DNA of 64,000 nucleotides from Nocardioides immobilis (GTDB lineage Bacteria > Actinomycetota > Actinomycetes > Propionibacteriales > Nocardioidaceae): contig NZ_QXGH01000025.1 in the NCBI RefSeq assembly GCF_003515065.1, positions 1 to 64,000 on the forward strand, in the 5' to 3' direction. This document shows positions 41,995 through 52,728 of this stretch, in pieces; position 1 is the stretch's first letter; every line of letters starts with the position of its first letter. The notes beneath the pieces are model-generated. The model saw only the letters and a list, made by a program, of their open reading frames with translations, was not told the DNA's origin and ran no database searches. The position numbers were made by a program, and so were the translations under genes.

Positions 41995-43379
41995 TCACAT
42001 GGCCTGCGAGACGCTCGACATGTTGAAGTCGGGGATCCGGAGCGCGGGGGTTGCGGTGCGCGGGAAGTAGTCGGCGCCCCACTCGCGGCTGAAGCTGCGG
42101 GTCGTGGCCGACGCGTGGGTGAACCGCCCGAGCAGGTCGACCGGGCTCTCGTTCCATCGGAAGTTGTTGACCGCGCCGGTGATCTCGCCGTTCTCGACCA
42201 GGTAGACGCCGTCGCGGGTCAGCCCGGTCAGCAGCAGGCTCTGCGGGTCGACCATGCGGATGTACCAGAGCGAGGTCACGAGGAGACCGCGCTCGGTGCC
42301 GGCCACCAGGTCGTCGATCGTGCCGGAGCCGGAGTCGATCTCCAGCACCAGGTTGTCGACGTACGGCGTCGCGGGCTGCTCGGTCATCGCCGCGGTCTGA
42401 CGGGTCTGCACGAGCGCGGCCAGCTCGCCGTCGCGGATCCACTCGGTGCGGGTGAGGGGCAGGCCGTTGTCGAAGACCGAGTGCTCGGAGTCGGACGAGC
42501 CGACGACGACGAACGGCGTGCAGTCGACGCCGGGCAGGGTCGGGTCGGAGGCGAGGTGGACGCCCGGGGCTGTGATTCGCTGGCCGATCCGGGTGCCGGT
42601 CGGGCGCTGGCTGTAGACCGACTGGCCCTCCCAGGCATCACGCGCGCCGGCGTACCAGTAGGTGTCGACCATCAGGTCGGCGACGGCGGTGGGCGGCAGG
42701 ATCGTGTCGTAGCGCCCGGCGGGCAGGTCGACGCGGCGCTCCGCCCATCCGAGGCGACGGGCGAGCTCGTCGTCGAGTGCGAGCGGGTCGATGTCGGAGA
42801 AGTCGCGCGTGGCGACGCCGATCCAGGCGCTGGTCGTGAGCGCGGAGTCCTTGGCCGTGCAGGCGAAGTGACCGCCGGGCTGCACGTGGCGCAGCCGCAG
42901 ACCGGTGGTCGAGCCGAGGTAGGTCGTCGTCACCGCATGGTCGACGAACCCGTAGAGGAGCCGGCCCGCGCCGCCCGCGCGGCCGAACGCCTCGCCGAGC
43001 GCGGGGGCGACGGCGTCGTAGACGGTGATGTCGGTGGGTACGGCGGGGTCGTCCCAGTCCGGCGACGTGCGGTCCCGCTCGAGCGGGTTGGCGTCGTCCG
43101 CCGGTTGCGCTGCCCGCGCTGCTGCGTCGGCCGCCTCGACCAGGCCTGCGATCTCGTGGGTCGTGGTCGCGCTGCCGCTCGTGGACCCGTTGGAGGTGCC
43201 GCCGCCGGTCGCGACGAACGACACCACGGTCGCACTGCGCCTGCTCATCTGGCCATTGGTGGTGAGGGTGTTGTTGGCCCAACGGAGGTTGGCGCTGGTC
43301 GTGTCGCGGACGATGACGATGCAGTCGTCGGCGGTGGAGGTGGCGAGCGCGTGCTCGACGAGCTCCTGCGGGGTCGCGC

Positions 43380-43383
<4 letters not shown>
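41995..43383 (-). CDS. TldD/PmbA-family protein (TldE-like)
   Basis: 462 residues. The PmbA/TldE subunit of the TldD-TldE metalloprotease, without the HExxxH motif; C-terminal TGLTRDGVYLVENGEITGAV and FRWNESPVDLLGRF are typical. TldD-TldE form a heterodimer that trims unfolded peptides and some RiPP precursors. It overlaps the TldD gene by 4 nt. Confidence 0.87.
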
Positions 43384-44909
<1,526 letters not shown>

Positions 44910-44916
44910 GGCGGGG

Positions 44917-44922
44917 AACCTA
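44917..44922 (-). promoter_or_regulatory. Leaderless -10 box (TAGGTT) of tldD
   Basis: On the minus strand TAGGTT stands 7 nt before the tldD ATG and just after the rmuC stop. Confidence 0.4.
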
Positions 44923-46269
44923 TCAACCTGCGCGGTGGTCCTCGCCAACGATTTCCGCGTCGACCGTCTCGAAGTCGAACGCGAGCTCGTCGCGGCCCAG
45001 GTCGGCGATCGCCTCGTAGTCCCCGCTCGTCAGCGCCCGCGGCGCCTCCTCGATCGGAGCCGGAGCCGGGATGGTGGAGAGCGGCTCAGCGGCGTTGAGC
45101 TTGCGCGCAGCAGGCAGCACGGAGCGCTCGAGAGAGCCGGTGAACGCGTTGTAGTCCTTGACGCTGCGCTGGATCGAGCGGCCGAGCTTCTCGACGTGCT
45201 CGGCGAGCTTCGCGATGCGCCGGTAGAGCACCTGGCCGAGCTCGAAGAGGACCTGGGCGTCCTCGGTCAGCGCCTCCTGCTTCCAGGTGAAGGCGACGGT
45301 CTTGAGCAGGCCCCAGAGGTTCGTCGGCGTCGCCAGCACGATGCCCTGCTGGAAGGCGTGCTCCATCAGCGACGGGTCGACGTCGAGCGCCGCGTTGAGC
45401 AGCTGCTCGTTGGGGATGAACGCCACCGTGAACTCCGGGCTCACCGGAAGACCCGTCCAGTACCCCTTGCGGGCGAGCGCGTCGACGTGGCCGCGCACCC
45501 TCTTGGCGTGGTCGACCAGGAGCCGCTGCCGGACCTCCGGCTCGATGCCCTCGCGGTGCGCGTCCATGAACGAGTTGTAGGGCGCCTTGGCGTCGATCGC
45601 CATCTGCTTGCCGCCCGGGAGGTTGATCACCATGTCGGGACGCCGATCGCCGGAGTCGGCCTCGACCGTGTGCTGCAGGGAGAAGTCGACGCGGTTGAGC
45701 AGGCCGGCGGTCTCGACCAGGGTGCGGAGCTGGGTCTCGCCCCAGGCGCCGCGGACCGCGTTGTTCTTGAGCACCGACGATAGGGTGTCGGCCGCCTTGC
45801 GGGACTCCTCGACGGAGTGCTGGGTGTGGCGGATCTGGGCGGCCAGCTCGGTGTGCTGGGCGACCCGGGACTTCTCCAGCTCGTCCACCTTGCGCTGCAT
45901 CGCGCGCAGGTGCTCGACGACCGGCGTCAGGGTCTTGAGCACCTGCACCTGGCCGCTCTCCGACCGCTCGCGCTCCTGCTGCTGGGCGCGCTGGGCGGCG
46001 ACGAGCTCGCGCTGCTGCTCCCGCGCCTGCTCGAGCGCGCGCCGCAGCGCCTCCTCCGAGGCCAGCGCGGCCGCGAGGTCGGCCTGGAGCTCGGCGCGCG
46101 CCTGGGTCGCGTCCTGCCGGACCTGCGCGACGAGCGCCTCGTGCCGGGCGATCAGCACCTCCGGCGGCTCACCGACCGCGGCCGGAGGCGGCGTCGTCCG
46201 GGCGCGGACCAGCCAGCCGACGACGACGCCGGTGACCAGACCGAGGAGGAGCAGACCGATGGTTTCCAT
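44923..46269 (-). CDS. rmuC: DNA recombination protein RmuC
   Basis: 448 residues: a membrane anchor (IGLLLLGLVTGVVVGWLV), a long Glu/Gln/Arg coiled coil (LRRALEQAREQQRELVAAQ) and the RmuC nuclease-fold domain (NNAVRGAWGETQLRTLVE, RPDMVINLPGGKQMAIDAKA). RmuC limits DNA inversions between short repeats. ATG 46269 is used; a TTG 15 nt upstream is possible. Confidence 0.9.
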   Translation of the reverse strand: METIGLLLLGLVTGVVVGWLVRARTTPPPAAVGEPPEVLIARHEALVAQVRQDATQARAELQADLAAALASEEALRRALEQAREQQRELVAAQRAQQQERERSESGQVQVLKTLTPVVEHLRAMQRKVDELEKSRVAQHTELAAQIRHTQHSVEESRKAADTLSSVLKNNAVRGAWGETQLRTLVETAGLLNRVDFSLQHTVEADSGDRRPDMVINLPGGKQMAIDAKAPYNSFMDAHREGIEPEVRQRLLVDHAKRVRGHVDALARKGYWTGLPVSPEFTVAFIPNEQLLNAALDVDPSLMEHAFQQGIVLATPTNLWGLLKTVAFTWKQEALTEDAQVLFELGQVLYRRIAKLAEHVEKLGRSIQRSVKDYNAFTGSLERSVLPAARKLNAAEPLSTIPAPAPIEEAPRALTSGDYEAIADLGRDELAFDFETVDAEIVGEDHRAG

Positions 46270-46526
46270 GATGGAACCAGTCAATCAGCAGGGCCCGACT
46301 CAAACCGGGAACGCCGCGGCCACCGCGCGCCGTCGCTCCAGCTCGTGGACCCGGGCGAGCGTCGCCTTCCGACGAATTGCCTCGTCTCTCGTCAAAGAGC
46401 GCCCCCGGCGCGCCACCAGGACCCAGACTGGGCCCGGTTCGAGGCAACGTTTCGACCAGCCAGTGCGTCACACCTGGCAAGACCGCGTGACCCCCGCGCG
46501 GTCATCATTCGGGAGGACAGACACAG

Positions 46527-48242
46527 ATGTCACGATTCGTAGGCCCGGCCGCACTGGCGCTCGGGTTGGCCTCACTCGCTCCGGTGCTGGCCCACAGCAC
46601 CGCCCATGCCGCCGACCCGGCTCCCGACTGCGCGACCGCGTTCCCGGTCGCCGACCTCGTGGACGGCCAGACGGTCCACGGCCTGACGGTGAGCAGCGGC
46701 ACCACGCCCGAAACGTTCACCGGTGAGGTCCTCGGCGTCCTCGAGGACGGCATCGCGCCCGGCGTCGACATGATCATGATGCGGCTCGACTCGCCGGCCC
46801 TCCAGGACGCGGGCGGCATCTGGCAGGGCATGTCCGGCTCGCCGGTCTACGACGACGCGACGGGCGACCTGATCGGGGCCGTCGCCTACGGACTGGCCTG
46901 GGGCACCACGCCGGTCGCCGGCGTGACGCCGTTCGAGGACATGGACGACTACCTGGCGGCTCCGCCGGCCGCGCGCACGGTCGACGTCACCCGCTCCGAC
47001 GCCCGGGCGATCGCGGCGACGGGGGAGGGCACCGTCGCCCAGGCCGAGCAGGGCTTCCGACACCTCCCGGTGCCGATGGGGATCAGCGGCGTGGCTCCCG
47101 ACCGGCTCGATGGTCCCCAGGCCCGGCCGTACCTCACCCCCAACGCCGTGAGCATCGGCCGTGCCAACCCGGCCGCCGCGGAGCCCGAGACGCTGATCGC
47201 CGGCGGCAACCTCGCCGCGGCGCTGTCGCTCGGCGACATCACCGCGGCCGGCGTCGGCACCGTGACGTCGGTGTGCGACGGCCGGCTCGTGGGCTTCGGC
47301 CACCCGATGCGCTTCGCCGGTCCGTCGAGCTACGGGCTGGCCGCCGCGAACGCGATCTACGTCCAGGAGGACCCGCTCGGCGTGCCGTTCAAGCTGGCGA
47401 ACATCGGCACGCTCTCGGGCACGATCACCGACGACCGGCTCACGGGCATCTCGGGCAGTCTCGGCGCTGTGCCGGCCGCGACGCCGTACACCTCCGAGGT
47501 CACCTTCGGGGGCCGGAACCGGGTCGGCGCGACCGACGTCCTGGTGCCTGAGGCTCTCGCCGGCACCGTCTTCGCCGGCTCTCTCGGCAACCACGACCGG
47601 GTCTTCGACCAGATCGGTGACGGCTCGGAGGTCCAGACCTGGATGGTCGAGGGCACCGATCCGACGGGGGCTCCGTTCGCGATCGAGTTCGAGGACCGCA
47701 TCCAGTCCTCGTTCGACCTGTCCTACGAGGCATCCTTCCCGCTGGCCGACCTGGTCTACGTGCTCGGGCAGTTCCCGGGCGTCGAGATCACCTCGGTGAG
47801 CAGCACCGCCGATCTCAGCTCCGACGCCGACAGCTACACGATCCGCAAGGTCGAGCAGCGCCGCGGCGCCCGCTGGTTCAACGTCGGCCGCCGGGCAGCC
47901 CAGGTCGCAGCGGGCAGCACGCTGCGGCTGCGCGTCACCCTGGCCTCGGCCGACGGCACGACGACCGTCCCGGTCAGGATCGACGTCCCGCGACGGCTCC
48001 GCGACACCCGGGGCAGCGTGTCGCTGTTCGGTGGCAACGAGTCGCAGCTGGCGGAGGAGGTCTTCGGTGCCGACACCTTCGAGGACGCGCTCGAAGTGGT
48101 CGACGGAGCGATCCGCAACGACCAGGTCGAGGCCACGGCACGCATCGGTCGCGGTGCGCGTCAGCTCCGCACGTCGGTCGTCACCGCTCCGGTGGACCTG
48201 GTGGTCAACGGCGGGAAGTTCGTCGACATCGTCGTGAGGTAG
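46527..48242 (+). CDS. Secreted protein with SpoIVB-like S55 peptidase domain
   Basis: 571 residues. Signal peptide (LGLASLAPVLAHSTAHA, cleavage after AHA), then a peptidase S55-like region with the Ser motif IWQGMSGSPVYDDATGDLIG and a possible His in GFGHPMRF. The C-terminal ~200 residues form beta-rich domains (RLRVTLASADGTTTVPVRID). SpoIVB is a sporulation signalling protease in Bacillus; in non-sporulating actinobacteria the role is unknown, perhaps cell-envelope processing. GGGAGGA precedes the ATG. An active protease is likely but not proven. Confidence 0.7.
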   Translation: MSRFVGPAALALGLASLAPVLAHSTAHAADPAPDCATAFPVADLVDGQTVHGLTVSSGTTPETFTGEVLGVLEDGIAPGVDMIMMRLDSPALQDAGGIWQGMSGSPVYDDATGDLIGAVAYGLAWGTTPVAGVTPFEDMDDYLAAPPAARTVDVTRSDARAIAATGEGTVAQAEQGFRHLPVPMGISGVAPDRLDGPQARPYLTPNAVSIGRANPAAAEPETLIAGGNLAAALSLGDITAAGVGTVTSVCDGRLVGFGHPMRFAGPSSYGLAAANAIYVQEDPLGVPFKLANIGTLSGTITDDRLTGISGSLGAVPAATPYTSEVTFGGRNRVGATDVLVPEALAGTVFAGSLGNHDRVFDQIGDGSEVQTWMVEGTDPTGAPFAIEFEDRIQSSFDLSYEASFPLADLVYVLGQFPGVEITSVSSTADLSSDADSYTIRKVEQRRGARWFNVGRRAAQVAAGSTLRLRVTLASADGTTTVPVRIDVPRRLRDTRGSVSLFGGNESQLAEEVFGADTFEDALEVVDGAIRNDQVEATARIGRGARQLRTSVVTAPVDLVVNGGKFVDIVVR

Positions 48243-48254
48243 GCATCTCGGGTC

Positions 48255-48274
48255 GCCGAGCTTGTCGAAGTGCG
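48255..48274. repeat. Possible dispersed repeat (CGAGCTTGTCGAAG type)
   Basis: CCGAGCTTGTCGAAGTGCGG resembles a short palindrome-type repeat (core GAGCTTGTCGAA) that recurs between genes in many actinobacterial genomes. Only one copy is seen here, between stop 48242 and the SDR start. Confidence 0.3.
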
Positions 48275-48308
48275 GTCGCATGGCGCCGGGTGTGGAAGCC
48301 TGTGCGCC

Positions 48309-49205
48309 ATGCGACCGTGGACTGCCGTGCCGCCCCAACGGGGGCGACGGTTCGTGATCACCGGGGCCAACAGCGGCGTCGGCCTCCAAGCCGCACGGAT
48401 CCTCGGATCCCGCGGAGCCGAACTGGTGCTCGCCTGCCGAAACCTGGAGAAGGGTGAGGCCGCCGCGCGCCAGGTGCCCGGCCACGACGCCGGCCGGGTC
48501 GTCGTACGCCGCCTCGACGTCGCGGACCTCGGGTCGGTGCGGTCGTTCGCCGACGCGCTCCTGGTGGAGTACGACGGCATCGACGTGCTCATCAACAACG
48601 CTGGTGTCCTGGGCGCCCCGTTCGGCCTCACCGTCGACGGCGTGGAGACCCACTTCGCGACCAACCACCTCGGCCACTTCGCACTGACGAACCTGCTGCT
48701 GCCGCGGATCCGGGACCGGGTCGTGGTGACCAGCTCACGCGAGCACCGGCGCGGCAGGCTCGATCTCGACGACCTGACCTGGGAGAGCCGGCCGTACGGC
48801 GCCTTCGCCGCCTATGCCCAGTCCAAGCTGGCCGACCTGCTCTTCATGTCCGAGCTGCAGCGCCGGCTGACCGCCGCCGGGTCGGACGTCCGGGCGGTCG
48901 GGGCGCACCCGGGCGCGTCCGCCACCAACATCACCGGCGGCTCGGGCCACCCGATCAAGACCTGGATCGGCTACCACGGCCAGCGGCTGGTGAGCATGCC
49001 CGCCTGGCGCGGCGCGCTCTGCACCGTCTACGCCGCGACGATGGACATCCCCGGCGACACCTACATCGGGCCGCACGGCCGGCTCGAGCTGCACGGCTGG
49101 CCGTCAGCGGCCCGGCGCAGCCCGGCCGCCCGGGACGAGGCCACCGCCCGGCGGCTGTGGGAGGTCTCGGAGAGGCTGAGCGGCGTGACGTTCCCGGCCC
49201 TGTGA
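48309..49205 (+). CDS. Short-chain dehydrogenase, retinol-dehydrogenase-like
   Basis: 298 residues from MRPWTAVPPQRGRRFVITGA. Cofactor motif TGANSGVGLQAARILG, NNAGVLGAPFG, and YAQSKLADLLF with catalytic Tyr-Lys; the sequence THFATNHLGHFALT is typical of the retinol-dehydrogenase/WWOX-like SDR group. A second, similar SDR is at 62169. Reduction of a lipid-like aldehyde is likely. Confidence 0.85.
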   Translation: MRPWTAVPPQRGRRFVITGANSGVGLQAARILGSRGAELVLACRNLEKGEAAARQVPGHDAGRVVVRRLDVADLGSVRSFADALLVEYDGIDVLINNAGVLGAPFGLTVDGVETHFATNHLGHFALTNLLLPRIRDRVVVTSSREHRRGRLDLDDLTWESRPYGAFAAYAQSKLADLLFMSELQRRLTAAGSDVRAVGAHPGASATNITGGSGHPIKTWIGYHGQRLVSMPAWRGALCTVYAATMDIPGDTYIGPHGRLELHGWPSAARRSPAARDEATARRLWEVSERLSGVTFPAL

Positions 49206-49224
49206 CGCTGGGGGACCGCTGTGA

Positions 49225-49980
49225 TCAGTCGAGCGTCGCCGTCTCGAACGTGATCTCGGTCTTCGGGCTGCCGTCCTCCGGACCCATCTGCGGGGTGACG
49301 CCGGCCTCGGCCGCCGTCGCGATCGCGTCGATGGTGGCCTGGTCGACGGTGCCGAACACGGTGTACTCCGGGCTGAGCAGGGTCTCGCCGTAGCAGATGA
49401 AGAACTGCGAGCCGCCGCTGTTGGGGTCGGTCGCCCGGGCCATGGCGAGGGTGCCGGCCGGATAGGTCTCGCTGCCGTCGAACTCCGCCGGGATCGTGTA
49501 GCCCGGGCCGCCGCTGCCGGTGCCCGTCGGGTCACCGCACTGGAGCACCTCGAAGCCCTGGCTCACCGTCATCCGGTGGCAGGTCGTGTCGTCGTAGAAC
49601 CCCTGCTCGACCAGCGATGCGAACGAGTTGGTGGTGCACGGGGTGCGGTCACCGTCGAGGGTGAGGTGGAACTCGCCGATCGTGGTCTCGATCGTCACGC
49701 CGACCTCACCGCTGGTCGTCGGGTCGGCGGGGGGCAGCTCCACACCCGCGTCGGTGCCGTCGGGGACGTACTCGCAGGAACCGTCGGCCGCGCCCGTCTC
49801 CGTGACCGTGGCCGTCTCGGTGGGGGAGCCGGCGGTCTCCGTGGACTCGGACGTCTCGCTGGGCGACGTGTCGTCGCGGGCGTCGCTCTCAGGGTCCTCC
49901 TCGCCGCAGCCGGCGAGTCCGAGAACGAGGGCGAGGGACGCGGCGGCGAGAGCCGGACGGGCGAAGGGGCGTGAGCGCAT
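49225..49980 (-). CDS. Cyclophilin-type peptidyl-prolyl isomerase lipoprotein
   Basis: 251 residues: lipobox LALVLGLAGC, a low-complexity Ser/Thr/Glu linker, then a cyclophilin domain with GEFHLTLDGDRTPCTTNSFA, FYDDTTCHRM and GSQFFICYGE. It helps fold exported proteins at the outer membrane face. TACGAT at 49988-49993 (minus strand) is 7 nt ahead of the ATG, supporting a leaderless start. Confidence 0.88.
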   Translation of the reverse strand: MRSRPFARPALAAASLALVLGLAGCGEEDPESDARDDTSPSETSESTETAGSPTETATVTETGAADGSCEYVPDGTDAGVELPPADPTTSGEVGVTIETTIGEFHLTLDGDRTPCTTNSFASLVEQGFYDDTTCHRMTVSQGFEVLQCGDPTGTGSGGPGYTIPAEFDGSETYPAGTLAMARATDPNSGGSQFFICYGETLLSPEYTVFGTVDQATIDAIATAAEAGVTPQMGPEDGSPKTEITFETATLD

Positions 49981-49987
49981 GTCGGGC

Positions 49988-49993
49988 ATCGTA
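49988..49993 (-). promoter_or_regulatory. Leaderless -10 box (TACGAT) of the 49980 gene
   Basis: Minus-strand TACGAT, 7 nt ahead of the ATG. Confidence 0.45.
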
Positions 49994-50017
49994 GACAACG
50001 CGTCGTTGCGGTCCGCG

Positions 50018-50023
50018 TACGGT
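50018..50023 (+). promoter_or_regulatory. Leaderless -10 box (TACGGT) of the 50030 gene
   Basis: TACGGT, 6 nt ahead of the GTG at 50030; divergent from the box at 49988-49993. Confidence 0.45.
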
Positions 50024-50029
50024 GGCCCT

Positions 50030-50902
50030 GTGGAACTCGGTGTTCACTACGCGAACTTCTCCTTTGCCGGCTGGGACGACCGCCTGACCGAGCACCTGGT
50101 CGGCACGGCCCGGGCGGCGGACGCCGGGGGAGCGGAGCTGTTCACCGTCATGGACCACTGGTTCCAGATGGAGAACTTCGGCGGCCCGTCCGCGCCGATG
50201 CTGGAGGCCTACCTGAGCCTGGCGCACGTCGCGGCCGTTACCGAACGGGTGCGGCTCAGCGCGTTGGTGACGGGGGCGACGTACCGTCATCCCGGGCTGC
50301 TGGCGAAGACCGTCACCACGCTGGACCGGCTGTCCGGCGGGCGGGCGATGCTCGGGATCGGCGCCGGTTGGTACGAACGCGAGCATCGCGGCCTCGGCGT
50401 ACCCTTCCCGCCGACGGCCGAGCGCTTCGAGCGACTCGAGGAGACCCTGCAGATCTGCCTGCAGATGTGGAGCGAAGACGAGGGACCGTACGACGGCGCG
50501 CATTTCCGCCTCGCCGAGACGATCTGCGTGCCGCCGGCCGTCGCGCAGCCACACCCGCCGATCATGATCGGTGGCGCAGGGGAGAAGAAGACGCTCCGGA
50601 TGGTGGCGCAGTACGCCCAGGCCTGCAACATCTTCGGCCTCTCGCCGGAGGTCATGGCGCACAAGCTGATGGTGCTGCGCGACCACTGCGAGTCGGTCGG
50701 GAGCGACTACGACGCGATCCGGAAGACGATGATCTTCGAGTCCTTCGACCCGCTGCTGGACGTCGAGGGATTCGTCGCGTTGATGGGGGAGTACGCCGCG
50801 CTCGGCATCGAGCTGGTCACCGTCATGGTCCACGGGGAGGACCCGGTGGCGTGGACGGAGCAGGTCTGCGCCGAGGTGCTGCCGGCGCTCCAGCAGCTCT
50901 GA
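50030..50902 (+). CDS. F420-dependent LLM-class oxidoreductase
   Basis: 290 residues from VELGVHYANFSFAGWDDRLT. Luciferase-like TIM barrel: FTVMDHWFQMENFGGP, RLSALVTGATYRHPGLLAKTV, GRAMLGIGAGWYEREHRGLG and GGAGEKKTLRMVAQYAQACN. The pattern fits F420-using rather than FMN enzymes. Substrate unknown. Confidence 0.85.
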   Translation: MELGVHYANFSFAGWDDRLTEHLVGTARAADAGGAELFTVMDHWFQMENFGGPSAPMLEAYLSLAHVAAVTERVRLSALVTGATYRHPGLLAKTVTTLDRLSGGRAMLGIGAGWYEREHRGLGVPFPPTAERFERLEETLQICLQMWSEDEGPYDGAHFRLAETICVPPAVAQPHPPIMIGGAGEKKTLRMVAQYAQACNIFGLSPEVMAHKLMVLRDHCESVGSDYDAIRKTMIFESFDPLLDVEGFVALMGEYAALGIELVTVMVHGEDPVAWTEQVCAEVLPALQQL

Positions 50903-50918
50903 CCGGTGTGACGTTATG

Positions 50919-51308
50919 TCATTCCCGCTGTGCGGGCTGGAAGATCTCGACCAGGTTGCCGGCAGGGTCGGCCAGCAGGACCTGGCTGCCGCCAGGGCCG
51001 GAGACCAGGTCACTGACGAAGGTCAGGCCCGCGTCGCCCAGACGGGCCACCTCGCCCTCGAGGTCGTCGACGACCAGGTGGATCCGGTTCCGGCCAGGGG
51101 AGCCGGCGCGATCGGTCGGGGTCGCCTTCGCTCCCGAGCTGGCGGCTCCGGACAGCAGCAGCCGCAGGGGACCGCGTCGTACGTCGGCGAAGGCGCCGCC
51201 GGCGCTCATCTCGAGGCTGAAGCCCAGGTGCGTGGTGTAGAACGCGACCGCGGCCTCCACGTCGTCGACGAGGTAGCGGACGCTGGCGTGCTCCTCATGC
51301 GTGCTCAT
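50919..51308 (-). CDS. VOC-family (glyoxalase-like) protein
   Basis: 129 residues, two beta-alpha-beta-beta-beta repeats: RYLVDDVEAAVAFYTTHLGF and HLVVDDLEGEVARLGDAGLT, with His and Glu at the usual metal positions (LVEIFQPAQ). TAGGCT at 51315-51320 (minus strand) stands 6 nt ahead of the ATG. Substrate unknown. Confidence 0.8.
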   Translation of the reverse strand: MSTHEEHASVRYLVDDVEAAVAFYTTHLGFSLEMSAGGAFADVRRGPLRLLLSGAASSGAKATPTDRAGSPGRNRIHLVVDDLEGEVARLGDAGLTFVSDLVSGPGGSQVLLADPAGNLVEIFQPAQRE

Positions 51309-51334
51309 CTCTCCAGCCTAGATCGCTACGACGA

Positions 51335-51730
51335 TCAGGCGCGTTGCCGGAGATCCGTCAGGAGTCGGGCGAGGCCGACGGCGGCGTACGGCCCCGTGAC
51401 CAGGACCGCCATGGCGAGGCTGCGACGCGTCGGTCCGCTGCTCCTGACCAGCTCCGAGAGTCCCGAGACCGTGTCCGAGACGTCGACGCCCACGCACAGC
51501 CGCTGCAGGCGGGTGCGTTCGTCCGGACCGGCCAGGAGGTACGCCGTACCCAGCGCGACCGCGCGCGCCCCGAAGACCCGCGTCATGTAGTCGAGCTCCG
51601 CGGATCTCTGTGTCCCGAAGGTCCTGGCCATCGCGCCCGGCGCTGCCACGGATGCGGCCCCGAGCGCGATCCGTCCGACGGCCATGGCGAGCAGCGGCTT
51701 GGTGAGTGCGGGCGCGTGCGTCGTCGTCAT
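51335..51730 (-). CDS. DUF4267-like small membrane protein
   Basis: 131 residues with four hydrophobic segments (LLAMAVGRIALGAASVAAPG, GARAVALGTAYLLAG, VDVSDTVSGLSELV, LAMAVLVTGPYAAVGLARLL). The pattern VGRI-x2-GA-x-SV-x-AP and DYMTRVFGARAVALG is of the DUF4267 kind. Function unknown. Confidence 0.65.
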   Translation of the reverse strand: MTTTHAPALTKPLLAMAVGRIALGAASVAAPGAMARTFGTQRSAELDYMTRVFGARAVALGTAYLLAGPDERTRLQRLCVGVDVSDTVSGLSELVRSSGPTRRSLAMAVLVTGPYAAVGLARLLTDLRQRA

Positions 51731-51796
51731 GGAGCCGACGCTCGCAATCTGGAGGTCAGCCCGTCAACGTCCGAGGTCATCATCGGACGCTGCGGC

Positions 51797-52630
51797 CTAG
51801 CGGGAGCCGGCCGCGATGAGCACGGTGGAGAGGGGCTCGAGGTCCCTGACGAGCTGGTCGAGCTCGGCCCGCTCCAGGACGTGGTACGCCGGCGCGGCGA
51901 GCTCGTCGGTGCGCGCCTCGATGTGCTCCTTGGTCTCCCGGCCGGCGACGCTGAGCCAGCCGGCGGGGCCGACGAGGCCGCGGTCCCGCATCCCGTCGAC
52001 CAGCGCGTCCAGCCGGGACGCGGGAAGGTGATGGATCCTGCCGAACCTCTCCGCGGGGATGCCCTCCGACAGGGCGTGCAGCACATGGGCCTCCAGGCCG
52101 CCGATTCCCGCGGTCAGCAGCGCTGCGACATGACCGTCCCCACGATGCTCGCGGAGCAGGGTGGCCGCGTGCCAGAGGCGGGCCATCGGCTGCTCGGGCA
52201 CGGCGAGCGTCCGGAGCGCGGCGTACATGATCCTTCCCTCCGTCGAGGCGCTGGTCGCTGCCGTGGTGAGGACGTCGGCGGCGCGTTCGACTGCGGGTGA
52301 GTCGGCGAGGTCGCCGAGGATCCGCCGCAGGGCCGCCACGCTGCCCTGCTGGCGAGCGGCGATCGCCTCCTCAGGAGTCGTCAGGTCCCAGACCCGCGGG
52401 AGGTGGCGCGCGACCTCGCCCTCGGCGAAGTTGTAGAAGGCGGCGTGGACCACCTCGGCCGGGACCCGGCCCAGTGGGGCGGCGCGTCCGGCGAAGTAGC
52501 AGTCCCAGACGTTCCGGAGGCCGAGCGCCATCAGCGCCTCTGTCGGCTCGTCGGCCTGGTAGGTCACCAGTGCGACCGGCTCCACGAAGTGGTGGAGGCG
52601 GCGGGCGGTGGTGGCGAGCGCAGAACGCAT
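51797..52630 (-). CDS. SCO6745-family helical protein
   Basis: 277 residues, helical, starting MRSALATTARRLHHFVEPVA and with GLRNVWDCYFAGRAAPLG, a pattern I know from the SCO6745 family of actinobacterial proteins with a winged-helix-like C-terminus (ASRLDALVDGMRDRGLVGPA). Often annotated as hypothetical or MarR-like. GGGAGGA precedes the ATG. Confidence 0.65.
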   Translation of the reverse strand: MRSALATTARRLHHFVEPVALVTYQADEPTEALMALGLRNVWDCYFAGRAAPLGRVPAEVVHAAFYNFAEGEVARHLPRVWDLTTPEEAIAARQQGSVAALRRILGDLADSPAVERAADVLTTAATSASTEGRIMYAALRTLAVPEQPMARLWHAATLLREHRGDGHVAALLTAGIGGLEAHVLHALSEGIPAERFGRIHHLPASRLDALVDGMRDRGLVGPAGWLSVAGRETKEHIEARTDELAAPAYHVLERAELDQLVRDLEPLSTVLIAAGSR

Positions 52631-52728
52631 ACGACCATCCTCCCTGAGAACGATTTACGGCGCCTCGCGGTTGGCGCCGGGGCGCCCGGTGGAAGTATCC
52701 GGAGGTCCCGCCCAACTGGAGGTCCCTC

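Noticed and set aside
46299..46395. Minus-strand mini-frame reading LTRDEAIRRKATLARVHELE
   Set aside because: Protein-like but only 31 codons with a TTG start and no ribosome site or promoter; too little to support a gene.
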